From: Symsagittifera roscoffensis
Taxonomy: Eukaryota > Xenacoelomorpha > Acoela > Convolutidae
Length of the DNA stretch: 64,000 nt
Direction of reading: 5' to 3'
NCBI RefSeq assembly: GCF_963678635.1
Contig: NC_087064.1
Location: 8,095,671 to 8,159,670, forward strand
Shown here: positions 35,162 to 46,669 of the stretch, piece by piece
Position numbering within the stretch: position 1 is the first letter of the stretch
Layout: every line of letters begins with the position of its first letter
Notes under the pieces: generated by a model
Database searches by the model: none
What the model was told of the DNA's origin: nothing
What the model saw: only the letters and a program-made list of their open reading frames with translations
Program-made: the position numbers and the translations under genes

Positions 35162-35167
35162 TTTATT
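35162..35167 (-). terminator. COASY polyadenylation signal
   Basis: AATAAA on the minus strand, 22 bases beyond the COASY stop codon (TGA at 35192-35190). It is conserved at 55711-55716 in the second copy. A cleavage site would be expected 10-30 bases further on. Confidence 0.65.
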
Positions 35168-35189
35168 TAATTAAAGACAACCAAAAAGC

Positions 35190-36724
35190 TCACAAGAGGA
35201 GCTCATGTTTTATTGTACTGAAAGCTTTAGTGAGTTGATGTAAGGTGAAGTCGTGATCCCATTGCGTTGAGAAAACAAAAGTAGAATGCTCAATTCGCTC
35301 TCTATTCGAAATTTGACTTTCAATGCGAGAGAGCGCTTCTTCCGCAGACAACAATGGGTTTCTTGTCGATAGCCGTTCGAGTGCCATTTGCTTTGGAACT
35401 ATACACGTGAAAATTTCTTCGCATAAATCTGCCCATTCAGCCTCTATTAGAAGCGCGGCTTCAACGACAATAATTTTGCCTTTTCAGGATTTTTCTTGAT
35501 GATATTTTCCACTTGTTTTCGAACTTCCGGCCATACAATTTCATTCAGTTTCTTCAATTTATTATGATCTCCGAAAACTTTCTGGCCTAAAACTTGTCTG
35601 TTTATCTCCTGAGAGCCAACACTATTTAACATTAAAACATCTTTGCCGAAACTTTGTATTATTTGTTCAAAGCAATCAGAGCCACTTTCATAGGCTAAGT
35701 GCGCTAGTTTGTCACAGTCTACAGCAATAACTTCGAAATGGGTCTTGAACATATTGACTATTTTCTCTGTTAGCGCACTTTTACCGCATGCTATTCCACC
35801 AGTGACACCAATGATTAACGACTCAGATTTGAATTTGTTTTTTTTTGAGGGTGCGATACGAGTACCGAGTATCTGCTTCCTCTGATTTGACGAGGAAATT
35901 TTTTCCTCATAAACGGAACTTTCAGTCGACAATCTATCGTCTAAAATTTCAATCTGCTCAATTTCAAGATTGCACAATCCTAGTTCTTTTCTTTTTGTAA
36001 CAACGGCTTGTCCGCCTTTTAAGGTCTCTGGTGAAACAACTATGGCGTCGAGATCAACTTCGCGAATTGAAGGCCCAAAACCGTCATTCATGGATTCAAC
36101 GATTACTTCCTTAAGAGAAGGATGTATGGATTGAACATAATTTTTGACCAAATGAACTCGACATTTGGCTGTATCGATAAATTCAGGGAGTATCTTCCGC
36201 TTTTGAACATAGTCATCATCAGTAATTCCTATTACGATTTTGTTCTCTGCTAAATAAGCTGATATAGTCAGAAGCAACTCGTGCCCATAGTGCAATTTAT
36301 CAAAAGTTCCTCCCAGCACAACACCATGGTAACGTTTCATCTTCGAATGGTTTTCAATGAAGCATGATGTAGGGCATTCAATGTCTATTTCAGTCATTTT
36401 AGCGTTCTGAATATTTGCTGCATGCTTTCTAGCAGTGTGATCAGTTGAATCAAACATAACATTACTGATTTCTTTTCCGCTCTTTTTATATATTTCAAAT
36501 TCGTCAAGAAAAAACCGACAATTCGGTGCATTTGCTATTTGAGAGTGCTTTCTATAAAAGCTGTGAATAATATTTTGTGCTGCTGCTAAGCTCAGCTCTC
36601 GATCAATTAAGTCTTGACATATCATGTACAAAGGTCCCTGCACGTTTTTTCGGTTAACTTCAATTATTCGCTCAACGATCAGTAGATTACGCAATTTTGC
36701 AGCTCGAATAAAACAAACTGTCAT
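35190..36724 (-). CDS. COASY: Bifunctional coenzyme A synthase (PPAT/DPCK), one-base frameshift
   Basis: COASY performs the last two steps of CoA synthesis: 4'-phosphopantetheine adenylylation, then 3'-phosphorylation of dephospho-CoA. The frame from the ATG at 36724 has an N-terminal extension, the adenylyltransferase motif GGTFDKLHYGH (residues 138-148, T/HxGH) and the kinase P-loop GVTGGIACGKS (306-316) followed by VDCDKLAH. At about residue 415 (near 35480) one base is missing from a short A run on the coding strand, compared with the copy at 55739. The frame then stops early, while the true C-terminus continues in another frame to 35190. Corrected length is about 511 aa, close to animal COASY. 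The coding part is intronless. The lesion is either a sequencing/assembly error or a real inactivation. Confidence 0.85.
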
Positions 36725-37236
36725 TCGAAACCTTAAATATTTTTAAAAACATTTAAATCATGCAGTTAACTCAAATAGATCAAACGCACGCTTTCCATTG
36801 AAAAGTGATAGATGATAAGTTACCAACCCAGCTTTTAGCGGCATTTTCGTACGCGAATTTAGGTTATTTCAAAACTTAAGCTTGGGATGTTTTTAATCGA
36901 GATTGTAGCTCTTTTGTGTTAGTTTCAACCCATTCCAAGCACATAAATTTTATAAAAAGAGATAGTGTCTCTGGTCGTTGAACAACGGCAGTAGCCCAAT
37001 TTCCTTCGTTCATGTGACACAAAAAACTAAGCGTCTCCTAAGCAAGTAATCTAATTAGATTTTCTTAAAAACGTTTTCATACCAAATTTGACAACGCAGT
37101 ATAAATTACAAATTGCAATCAACACATTCTAAATTATTTGCATGATTGAAGTAACAATCATACTTAAGGTGCAATACCAGCAAACTTAAGGTGCGATATT
37201 TTCAGTCTTCTCTTCCAATAAGTCGATTAATAGCAA
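36725..37236. other. Spacer between PARK7 and COASY
   Basis: 512 bp with no coding signal, between two minus-strand genes. CTTAAGGTGC occurs twice near 37164-37195. It must hold the PARK7 3' UTR and the COASY 5' region. No canonical AATAAA was seen for PARK7. Confidence 0.5.
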
Positions 37237-37806
37237 TTAACTATCTTTGATCAGCATTCCAGGTTTCAGCGCTTCCACTGCTTCTTTATTAATTAGAGCC
37301 TCAATCATCGCGAAAGCTAGTTCAAACGCAGTTCCAGGCCCCCGGCTGGTGATCAGGCTACCATCAACTACCACTCGGTCTTCTGAGTAATCATACCCCG
37401 CTTCCTCCATTACGCTCTTAACTGATGGATGAGATGTCACTTTTTTTCCATTGCCGATTCCGTGCTTCGCAACAGCCGTAGGCCCTGCGCAAATTGCAGC
37501 AACTATTTTACCTGCGTCTGAATGTTTTTTCAATACCAAGCCTACAGTTACATCATCTGCCAGATTTTTAGCTCCATTTACGCCTCCAGGTATCAAGACA
37601 GCGTCAAAAATGTCATTAGCAACAGATGCAAGAGCAGTATCCGGCTTTAAAACAATATTTCTCGAACACTTCACATTCTCATCAGACTTCAATCCAGCCA
37701 AAGTAACGCTGATTTTAGCTCTCCTCATCACGTCAACTGGAATAACAACTTCCATTTCTTCGGCTCCTTCCGCCAAAATTACCAGAACTTTCTTAGAGCA
37801 GCTCAT
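37237..37806 (-). CDS. PARK7: DJ-1/PARK7 protein deglycase-like oxidative-stress protein
   Basis: 189 aa from the ATG at 37806, the same length as human DJ-1; a longer frame would need a TTG start. DJ-1/PfpI family proteins are cytosolic or mitochondrial dimers involved in oxidative-stress defence, with proposed glyoxalase/deglycase activity. The key residues are present: Glu19 in AEGAEEME (Glu18 in human), the nucleophile Cys106 in AAICAGP, and His126 in TSHPSVK. The ending GMLIKDS resembles the human C-terminus. A splice-acceptor-like CTTTTTCAG ends 13 bases before the ATG (at 37820), so a 5'-UTR intron or trans-splicing is likely. It appears intact. Confidence 0.93.
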   Translation of the reverse strand: MSCSKKVLVILAEGAEEMEVVIPVDVMRRAKISVTLAGLKSDENVKCSRNIVLKPDTALASVANDIFDAVLIPGGVNGAKNLADDVTVGLVLKKHSDAGKIVAAICAGPTAVAKHGIGNGKKVTSHPSVKSVMEEAGYDYSEDRVVVDGSLITSRGPGTAFELAFAMIEALINKEAVEALKPGMLIKDS

Positions 37807-38007
37807 ACTCAACAACTATCTGAAAAAGTAGATTATAAACCTCATCAAATTGCATTTCTAGTTAAACTTCACAAGAAGGCATATTAGGCCGTTTTCCTAA
37901 TATTCGCAATTTTCAGTTTCTACGTTAAAAATGAGCATGAAACAAATTTAGAATTTTTATATTTACAAAATTTTCTGTCAATAAAGACACTTGTGCATGT
38001 TTTTGAT
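37807..38007 (-). promoter_or_regulatory. PARK7 5' flank squeezed against the LINE array
   Basis: Only about 200 bp separate the PARK7 start codon from the 5' end of LINE L-1, which points the other way. The acceptor at 37820-37822 lies here. If an upstream non-coding exon exists, it must be within this gap or on the far side of LINE sequence. No TATA box was identified. Confidence 0.4.
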
Positions 38008-38130
38008 GTGCAATATAGTTGATGTTTTTGCCTTCTGATTTCTACATTTTGAAAGAGAAAAATCTATTTTTTTTTTCAAGTATACCTACGGGTGAAGGCT
38101 TTTTTGCCCCCCATTGAGTAAAACCAATTC

Positions 38131-39374
38131 ATGAGTCAACAACAACTGACGGAATCTCAGCTACCAATTACTCACGAAGTGCTGATTGAAACGGAGACAA
38201 ATTTCAGAAATGCGCTAACAGCAAACAAATCGACGACACAACAAAACAAATCCAAATAATCAAAATCATCCCCCCATTCTCGAGAGAAATTGTAAGGTCA
38301 GCAGAAAATCTGGCGCAGGCATATCGAAGTTGTGCTTCCGATATACTTAAACAATTCCCCACAACAATGCAACAGAAGATGACAATCTCAAAAACAATAA
38401 CCGTGACGAAAGATGACCGCAAACTTCATACACTGACAGTTATTGCTCCCCCAGAAGCAGAGCAATTCATAACTAGCATCAAAAGCGAAGGAATCATTCT
38501 ACTTAACAGGACGGTATTTCCCATGGGATGCTTTCCAAGGTCTCATAGACCCAAGAACATTTACCCTAAACTAGCAAAAATCAAATTGTCGAACTTGCCT
38601 TATGTATGCAACGATATCGAAGCGAAATTAATTCTCCAATTGCCAGAAGACATAATTCATAGACCCATATTCCAACGTGAGACCTGTATCGTAACTGAAC
38701 CGGGTCAGTATGTTTACACAGGAAGAGCAATTTTAGAAGTTAAAATACAAAACGAAGAACAAGAGAAAAAGCTGAAGGACTGGTCTTATAAATCGAGAAT
38801 GGATGGCTTCAAAATGTGGGAAGGTGTAGAAATCTCGTTTCACATACCTTCACTACATGAATTTCAAAAATGCAAGATGTCTGGACGCCAAGAAAAAGGT
38901 CATCACGATGATTGGTGTAACATAGGGAACCAAATAACCAAAAATCCAAATAATCACTACCCACAAAAACCAAGCTCCAATAATGCCAGCGACGAGAAAA
39001 ACGATGACGAAACAACAAGCGATCAGTTTTGTAATGGTACCGAAAATGAAGAAGATAAGAATGTTGAAGCACCACCATCTGGAGTTTTGATTGATGAATC
39101 TAAGACAAACAGTGCAGCTACTCCAAGCGAAGAAAAACAAAATGATGAGGTTCTCAACAATCAGGTCGTAGATTTTCATCCTTACTCTGCAAAAGGAAAA
39201 AAAGACAATTTAAATATCGAAAATAACAAACGAAAATGTTCCACTGACGGAAGAATGCTTACAAAAAGAGAGCGTGAAACTTCACCAACCTCTTGGTCAG
39301 TTTTAACACGGAAGAAAGGGCCAAAAATGAAATCTAAAAATAACGGAGAAGACTTGGCTGGAGGGAAGTTTTAG
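38131..39374 (+). pseudogene. L-1 ORF1 (nucleic-acid-binding protein), frameshifted
   Basis: Homologous to the intact 414-aa ORF1 of L-2. A missing A near 38240 shifts the frame after about 36 codons; the rest is open from an internal ATG at 38367. The first zinc-knuckle Cys is changed to Phe (LHEFQKC in place of LHECQKC), a second probable loss of function. Confidence 0.85.
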
Positions 39375-39385
39375 CAAAAATTTCT

Positions 39386-41712
39386 ATGTGCGAAAAACCA
39401 GATATTTTTTCCGTTAATATTTTTAGCATAGGAAATCCAGCTAAATTACACTCACTTATCAAAAAATGCCAAGTTTTAAAAAAATCGCCCAGTTTCATTT
39501 TGTGCATTCAGGAAGCAAAAATATCGAAACTTACAAATATACATTTGAGTTTACTGGATAAATATAATGTTTTATTCGATTTCATACCGGGCTCAAATAA
39601 TTCTGGTGGTTTCTTAACGTTATGGTCATCAGACTTGAGTCCTGCAAAAAAAATACGGATGAAAATATTCTTAATCAATTTCGAAAGTATTTTTCAAACA
39701 TTTTTTCAAATAGTTCTACAACAGACTCCGATCAACTACTAAAGACATTTTAATCAAAAAATAAACTCGAAAAAAATGAGAATGATGGCTATAATTACTT
39801 TACAGAAGATGAAATTCACGTGGCTATAAACAAATTGAATTTGAAAAGCTCGCCTGGACCAGACGGCCTTACTTCTAAGCTATACAAGACTTTCACGGAT
39901 GAGTTTTGTTCAATTTTAGCTAAAGTTTTTAATCATTTTGTTCATGGTGGAAAACTTCCAAACAGTTTTTATTTAGCAATAATCAAACTGATCCCGAAAT
40001 CTGAAAATGCCATAGCAGTACAAGATTTTCGCCCCATCAGCCTTATGAATACTGACGCGAAAATCTTTGCCCATGTAGTCTGTAATCGAATTAAAAATGA
40101 CCTTTGCAAAGTTGTAAAAAACCATCAGCACGCGTATTTGCCTGGAAGACAAATGCACACAGCAATACGAAAATTGAAAAAAGCGATTACTCCAGAACGA
40201 TTGGCTACCCGAGGTTCATGTGCTGTAAAGTTAGACTTTTCTAAAGCATTTGACAGAGTTGACAGATCACTTCTCATCAAAATTTTGAAAGGGTTAAACC
40301 TTGATGAGCTTTCAGTTAGAGCTATTGAAACTTTGTATTTAGACTCAAAAGCAGTAATTGAGATAAATGGTTTTTTATCAGCCAGCTTCAACATTCATCG
40401 CGGTGTGAGACAAGGTTGCCCTCTTTCCGCATTTTTATTCATAGTTTTTATCGAACCCCTTCTTCAAGCAATTGAATCTACAGAAGCAATTGAAGGTTTC
40501 GGAATATTGTGCCCCAAACTAGTTTCATATGCAGACGACATAACTTGCCTTATCAAAATCCGATGTATTGACAGGTTGTTTCGCTTAATCGATACATTTT
40601 GCAAACAAACTCAAATGATGATTAACATAAGTAAAAGCGAAGTGCTTTCCATACCTGATTTATCACCCTATAAAACAGTCAAGGAAACAAAAATACTTGG
40701 TGTCTTGTTTTACACTTCCCAAAAAATTGAAAATATTGAATTATTGTTGAGTTCACAAATTCAAAAACATCGAGGGTTAATTTCACTAAGTAAATCTTTG
40801 AGGGCCGAATCATTAACACTGTCAGTTTATGTTCTCCCTAAGTTTTTTCATTTGGCTCGTCATACTACAGTTAACTTGGATACTGTTAGTAAATGCCAAG
40901 AATTATTAAATACAGAATTGAAAAAAACAAGCAGACTCGACATAAGAAAAGAAGTTTTATATCACCCCATCTTAGATGGTGGGATAGGCTTACCATGCCT
41001 ACAACTTAAACTTTTTAGTATGAAAATTATCGATTTCTTTGCTTCTGATTTGTCAGATCCAAATAGTTTATTACCAACAGATTCAATTTTACCGAAAGAA
41101 ATCAAAAATTTGTTGAGAAATACGAACATCTCTATTGAAATAAGTTCAAGTGATTTTGCAATATTTTCAAACAGTACCAATAGCCGTTTAATTATAACAA
41201 TACAGACAAAATCGCGAGATGTTTATTATTTCTGCTTAAAAAACTGTAGTTTTCATCGAGCTGTGATTTTTCGCTTGGGTTTTGCAGCAAACCGTTACCT
41301 CTGTTCAGAAGAAGAATTGATTAAATTTACAGGCAAAATTTGGAAAAATTCAATGCTTGATGTATGGGAAAAAAACTTTCTTTATAAATTTGCATACGCT
41401 GTTTTTAAAGATCGAGAAAAGCGGTGGTTTTTATTTCTCGAGAATGCCCCCGAATGTTTCTATTGTAATTTAGAATGCGAAACATTCGAGCACCTAATTT
41501 TCAGTTGTCCCTCGCTACAACCTTCAAGAAACATTTTACAGATTAACAATTGGCGTGACGTTTTTGTATCAACCAACATTGCAAGACTTAAGTATGTTGT
41601 TTTGGTTATTTGTGGTGCATATTCGAAATTATCGACGTCATGGAAAATCAACTTGCAAACATTTGTGTCATGGGAAGTATGGAAGATGAGAAATACAAAT
41701 TGCTCCTTCTGA
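39386..41712 (+). pseudogene. L-1 ORF2 (EN-RT), large internal deletion
   Basis: The first part encodes the endonuclease N-terminus with CIQEAK. It is joined by the deletion at about 39653 to sequence just upstream of RT, in a different frame. The GDFNA and SDH endonuclease motifs are lost. RT is open from about 39820 with FSKAFDRVD, GVRQGCPLSAF and YADD, and ends with the CFYC...H...C knuckle. Confidence 0.85.
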
Positions 41713-41752
41713 TCTAAACTATAAGGAAATGTAAGAATTCAGCAACAAACCA

Positions 41753-41767
41753 GGATACCCGGTATCC
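41753..41767 (+). other. LINE 3'-UTR stem-loop, L-1
   Basis: GGATAC-CCG-GTATCC is a perfect six-pair stem about 95 bases before the A tail, unchanged in every copy that has a 3' end. It may be the template feature recognised by the LINE reverse transcriptase, as known for stringent-type LINEs. Confidence 0.5.
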
Positions 41768-42002
41768 GGTAAAAGTAATGTCAATTGAACAAATAGGATG
41801 TTATTTGTTGTACATATTGATTATGAAACTCCTAACTAAACAAATTTAATTTACAATTTGAAAAAAAAAAAAAAAAAAGATGTTTGTTATAGTTGATGTT
41901 TTTGCCTTCTGATTTCTACATTTTGAAAGAGAAAAATCTATTTTTTTTCAAGCATACCTACGGGTGAGGGCTTTTTTGCCCCCCATTGAGTAAAACCAAG
42001 TC

Positions 42003-43247
42003 ATGAGTCAACAACAACTGACGGAATCTCAGCTACCAATTACTCACGAAGTGCTGATTGAAACGGAGACAAATTTCAGAAATGCGCTTACAACAAACAA
42101 ATCGACGACACAAACAAAACAAATCCAAATAATCAAAATCATCCCCCCATTCTCGAGAGAAATTGTAAGGTCAGCTGAAAATCTGGCGCAGGCATATCGA
42201 AGTTGTGCTTCCGATATACTTAAGCAATTCCCCACAACAATGCAACAGAAGATGACAATCTCAAAAACAATAACCGTGACGAAAGATGACCGCAAACTTC
42301 ATACACTGACAGTTAATGCTCCCCCCGAAGCAGAGCAATTCATAACTAGCATCAAAAGCGAAGGAATCATTCTACTTAACAGGACGGTATTTCCCATGGG
42401 ATGCTTTCCAAGGTCTCATAGACCCAAGAACATTTACCCTAAACTAGCAAAAATCAAATTGTCGAACTTGCCTTATGTATGCAACGATATCGAAGCGAAA
42501 TTAATTCTCCAATTGCCAGAAGACATAATTCATAGCCCCATATTCCAACGTGAGACCTGTATCGTAACTGAACCGGGTCAGTATGTTTACACAGGAAGAG
42601 CAATTTTAGAAGTTAAAATACAAAACGAAGAACAAGAGAAAAAGCTGAAGGACTGGTCTTATAAATCGAGAATGGATGGCTTCAAAATGTGGGAAGGTGT
42701 AGAAATCTCGTTTCACATACCTTCACTACATGAATGTCAAAAATGCAAGATGTCTGGACGCCAAGAAAAAGGTCATCACGATGATTGGTGTAACATAGGG
42801 AACCAAATAACCAAAAATCCAAATAATCACTACCCACAAAAACCAAGCTCCAATAATGCCAGCGACGGGAAAAACGATGACGAAACAACAAGCGATCAGT
42901 TTTGTAATGGTACCGAAAATGAAGAAGATAAGAATGTTGAAGCACCACCATCTGGAGTTTTGATTGATGAATCTAAGACAAACAGTGCAGCTACTCCAAG
43001 CGAAGAAAAACAAAATGATGAGGTTCTCAACAATCAGGTCGTAGATTTTCATCCTTACTCTGCAAAAGGAAAAAAAGACAATTTAAATATCGAAAATAAC
43101 AAACGAAAATGTTCCACTGACGGAAGAATGCTTACAAAAAGAGAGCGTGAAACTTCACCAACCTCTTGGTCAGTTTTAACACGGAAGAAAGGGCCAAAAA
43201 TGAAATCTAAAAATAACGGAGAAGACTTGGCTGGAGGGAAGTTTTAG
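42003..43247 (+). CDS. LINE ORF1 protein, intact (414 aa), L-2
   Basis: Starts at ATG (MSQQQLTESQ) and ends 11 bases before the ORF2 ATG. Residues from about 150 to 240 resemble the RRM-like RNA-binding region of Tx1/L1 ORF1 proteins (LSNLPYV through VEISFHIP). It is followed by a zinc knuckle with Cys245, Cys248, His258 or His259, and Cys263. The remainder is an Asn/Glu/Asp-rich low-complexity region and a basic C-terminus (KRKC, KRERE, RKKGPKMKSK). Such proteins bind the LINE RNA as part of the retrotransposition particle. No stop or frameshift was seen. Confidence 0.85.
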   Translation: MSQQQLTESQLPITHEVLIETETNFRNALTTNKSTTQTKQIQIIKIIPPFSREIVRSAENLAQAYRSCASDILKQFPTTMQQKMTISKTITVTKDDRKLHTLTVNAPPEAEQFITSIKSEGIILLNRTVFPMGCFPRSHRPKNIYPKLAKIKLSNLPYVCNDIEAKLILQLPEDIIHSPIFQRETCIVTEPGQYVYTGRAILEVKIQNEEQEKKLKDWSYKSRMDGFKMWEGVEISFHIPSLHECQKCKMSGRQEKGHHDDWCNIGNQITKNPNNHYPQKPSSNNASDGKNDDETTSDQFCNGTENEEDKNVEAPPSGVLIDESKTNSAATPSEEKQNDEVLNNQVVDFHPYSAKGKKDNLNIENNKRKCSTDGRMLTKRERETSPTSWSVLTRKKGPKMKSKNNGEDLAGGKF

Positions 43248-43258
43248 CAAAAATTTCT

Positions 43259-46200
43259 ATGTGCGAAAAACCAGATATTTTTTCCGTTAATATTTTTAGC
43301 ATAGGAAATCCAGCTAAATTACACTCACTTATCAAAAAATGCCAAGTTTTAAAAAAATCGCCCAGTTTCATTTTGTGCATTCAGGAAGCAAAAATATCGA
43401 AACTTACAAATATACATTTGAGTTTACTGGATAAATATAATGTTTTATTCGATTTCATACCGGGCTCAAATAATTCTGGTGGTTTCTTAACGTTATGGTC
43501 ATCAGACTTGAGTCCTGCAAAAAAAATTGCTTCAAGTACAGGTTTTCAATTGTTAAAATTTGTCAAACTTGATTGGTTTGTTATCAATGTTTATGCGAAC
43601 CCAATTTCATTCCGAGCAACTTTGAATTCCCTGAAATTAAGCATCAGATTTTTACCTAACAAATCGAAAATTATCATGATGGGTGACTTTAATGCGCTGA
43701 GTTATGATAATATTAACAGTTCTTCAATACTTAAGTTAAATTTAAATAGCACGTATCAAACGATTTACCCAACTCAAAGAACAAATTCTTGACTGTTTTG
43801 GTTTTGTTGATTTTGCACTCAAGAATGATTTTTGTGATTATACACATTATTGCAAACAACATAAAACAATTGCACGCATAGATTATGTCTTCTTAAAATT
43901 TGAAACAGAGTATGATTCTATGCAAAGCATTCAAATATCAATATCTGATCATTTGCTCTTACACGTTTTTGTTAAGCCATCTAACTTGTATCAGTGCGGC
44001 CCTAGTTACTGGAAATTAAATGAAGAAATTTTAAACAACAACGCCAACTTAATTCGTGAAGACCTAAAAAACTTTTCCGAAAACGATTCACCAAGTAGTT
44101 ACGAAAACTTTCAGCACAATTTTCGTGACCTTTTGAGGTTTATTCAAGAGAACAAAAAGCGTGTAGATCAGAAAGATTTAATTTATTGAAGTATCACGAA
44201 AATGTTCTCAGAGATTGCATTCACAGCGGAAAAGGTCCCAACCCTAATTTGATTGAAAAATATCATTTGATGCTGGAACATCTTCAAAAAGTTTCCAAAG
44301 AAAAAGATTTTTCAGATTATCGAAAAATTCAGAAAACTCTCAACTATACATTCGAGGGTGTTCCCAAATTTTGTAGTCAATGGACGTCAAAGAACACAAT
44401 CAACTCAATCAAGAGAATTCAAGTGGATCAGAACGTTTATCATACGGATGAAAATATTCTTAATCAATTTCGAAAGTATTTTTCAAACATTTTTTCAAAT
44501 AGTTCTACAACAGACTCCGATCAACTACTAAAGACATTTTTATCAAAAAATAAACTCGAAAAAAATGAGAATGATGGCTATAATTACTTTACAGAAGATG
44601 AAATTCACTTGGCTATAAACAAAATTGAATTTGAAAAGCTCGCCTGGACCAGACGGCCTTACTTCTAAGCTATACAAGACTTTCACGGATGAGTTTTGTT
44701 CAATTTTAGCTAAAGTTTTTAATCATTTTGTTCATGGTGGAAAACTTCCAAACAGTTTTTATTTAGCAATAATCAAACTGATCCCGAAATCTGAAAATGC
44801 CATAGCAGTACAAGATTTTCGCCCCATCAGCCTTATGAATACTGACGCGAAAATCTTTGCCCATGTAGTCTGTAATCGAATTAAAAATGACCTTTGCAAA
44901 GTTGTAAAAAACCATCAGCACGCGTATTTGCCTGGAAGACAAATGCACACAGCAATACGAAAATTGAAAAAAGCGATTACTCCAGAACGATTGGCTACCC
45001 GAGGTTCATGTGCTGTAAAGTTAGACTTTTCTAAAGCATTTGACAGAGTTGACAGATCACTTCTCATCAAAATTTTGAAAGGGTTAAACCTTGATGAGCT
45101 TTCAGTTAGAGCTATTGAAACTTTGTATTTAGACTCAAAAGCAGTAATTGAGATAAATGGTTTTTTATCAGCCAGCTTCAACATTCATCGCGGTGTGAGA
45201 CAAGGTTGCCCTCTTTCCGCATTTTTATTCATAGTTTTTATCGAACCCCTTCTTCAAGCAATTGAATCTACAGAAGCAATTGAAGGTTTCGGAATATTGT
45301 GCCCCAAACTAGTTTCATATGCAGACGACATAACTTGCCTTATCAAAATCCGATGTATTGACAGGTTGTTTCGCTTAATCGATACATTTTGCAAACAAAC
45401 TCAAATGATGATTAACATAAGTAAAAGCGAAGTGCTTTCCATACCTGATTTATCACCCTATAAAACAGTCAAGGAAACAAAAATACTTGGTGTCTTGTTT
45501 TACACTTCCCAAAAAATTGAAAATATTGAATTATTGTTGAGTTCACAAATTCAAAAACATCGAGGGTTAATTTCACTAAGTAAATCTTTGAGGGCCAAAT
45601 CATTAACACTGTCAGTTTATGTTCTCCCTAAGTTTTTTCATTTGGCTCGTCATACTACAGTTAACTTGGATACTGTTAGTAAATGCCAAGAATTATTAAA
45701 TACAGAATTGAAAAAAACAAGCAGACTCGACATAAGAAAAGAAGTTTTATATCACCCCATCTTAGATGGTGGGATAGGCTTACCATGCCTACAACTTAAA
45801 CTTTTTAGTATGAAAATTATCGATTTCTTTGCTTCTGATATGTCAGATCAAAATAGTTTATTACCAACAGATTCAATTTTACCGAAAGAAATCAAAAATT
45901 TGTTGAGAAACACGAACATCTCTATTGAAATAAGTTCAAGTGATTTTGCAATATTTTCAAACAGTACCAATAGCCGTTTAATTATAACAATACAGACAAA
46001 ATCGCGAGATGTTTATTATTTCTGCTTACAAAACTGTAGTTTTCATCGAGCTGTGATTTTCCGCTTGGGTTTTGCAGCAAACCGTTACCTCTGTTCAGAA
46101 GAAGAATTGATTAAATTTACAGGCAAAGTTTGGAAAAATTCAATGCTTGATGTATGGGAAAAAAACTTTCTTTATAAATTTGCATACGCTGTTTTTAAAG

Positions 46201-46502
46201 ATCGAGAAAAGCGGTGGTTTTTATTTCTCGAGAATGCCCCTGAATGTTTCTATTGTAATTTAGAATGCGAAACATTCGAACACCTAATTTTCAAATGTCC
46301 CTCGCTACAACCTTCAAGAAACATATTACAGATTAACAATTGGCGTGAAGTTTTTGTATCAACCAACATTGCAAGACTTAAGTATGTTGTTTCGGTTATT
46401 CGTGGTGCATATTCAAAATTATCGACGTCATGGAAAATCAACTTGCAAACATTTGTGTCATGGGAAGTATGGAAGATGAGAAATACAAATTGCTCCTTCT
46501 GA
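43259..46502 (+). pseudogene. L-2 ORF2 (EN-RT), three frameshifts
   Basis: It starts at ATG with the endonuclease (CIQEAK, GDFNAL). Comparison with L-5 shows frameshifts at about 43741 (inserted bases after AAGTTAAAT), about 44170 (two bases lost) and about 44628 (an extra A). The RT (FSKAFDRVD, GVRQGCPLSAF, YADD) and the CFYC knuckle lie in an open frame from 44625 to the stop. Confidence 0.85.
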
Positions 46503-46542
46503 TCTAAACTATAAGGAAATGTAAGACTTCAGCAACAAACCA

Positions 46543-46557
46543 GGATACCCGGTATCC
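46543..46557 (+). other. LINE 3'-UTR stem-loop, L-2
   Basis: Same GGATAC-CCG-GTATCC stem as at 41753-41767. Confidence 0.5.
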
Positions 46558-46669
46558 GGTAAAAGTAATGTCAATTGAACAAATATGATGTTATTTGTTG
46601 TACATATTGATTATGAAACTCTTAACTAAACAAATTTAATTTACAATTTGAAAAAAAAAAAAAAAAAAA

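Larger units (their letters stand above)
33849..37572. repeat. Host segment duplicated at 54400-58067 (COASY and PARK7 part)
   Basis: This is the left end of the 20.55-kb tandem duplication unit (33849-54392). The copy begins right after LINE L-4 is cut at 54392 and ends at 58067. Offsets run from 20551 at the left end to 20495 at the right, because the copy has net deletions. Confidence 0.9.
38008..41878 (+). mobile_element. L1/Tx1-like LINE copy L-1, internally deleted
   Basis: It begins GTGCAATATAGTTGATG, a 5' end shared with L-3. The 5' UTR is about 120 bp, followed by ORF1, ORF2, a 3' UTR with a GGATAC-CCG-GTATCC stem-loop, and an A tail at 41861-41878. Relative to L-2, about 930 bp covering the endonuclease end and the inter-domain region are deleted at 39653. 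ORF1 has a one-base deletion near 38240. L-1 is the first of a same-strand series with no spacer before L-2. Confidence 0.9.
41879..46669 (+). mobile_element. L1/Tx1-like LINE copy L-2, full length
   Basis: It follows directly on the A tail of L-1; the first bases are GATGTTTGTTATAGTTGATG and the A tail is at 46651-46669. Domain order is ORF1 (RRM-like region, CCHC), ORF2 (APE endonuclease, RT, CCHC). ORF1 is open, but ORF2 has three frameshifts. The RT motifs and the C-terminal knuckle place it near the L1/Tx1 group; clade assignment is by eye. Confidence 0.9.

Noticed and set aside
37451-37831. 126-residue plus-strand frame opposite PARK7
   Set aside because: Antisense shadow of the PARK7 coding sequence.
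38809-39179. Minus-strand frames opposite LINE ORF1 that look membrane-like
   Set aside because: Hydrophobicity comes from the complement of the Asn/Glu-rich ORF1 tail; they recur in every LINE copy as shadows.
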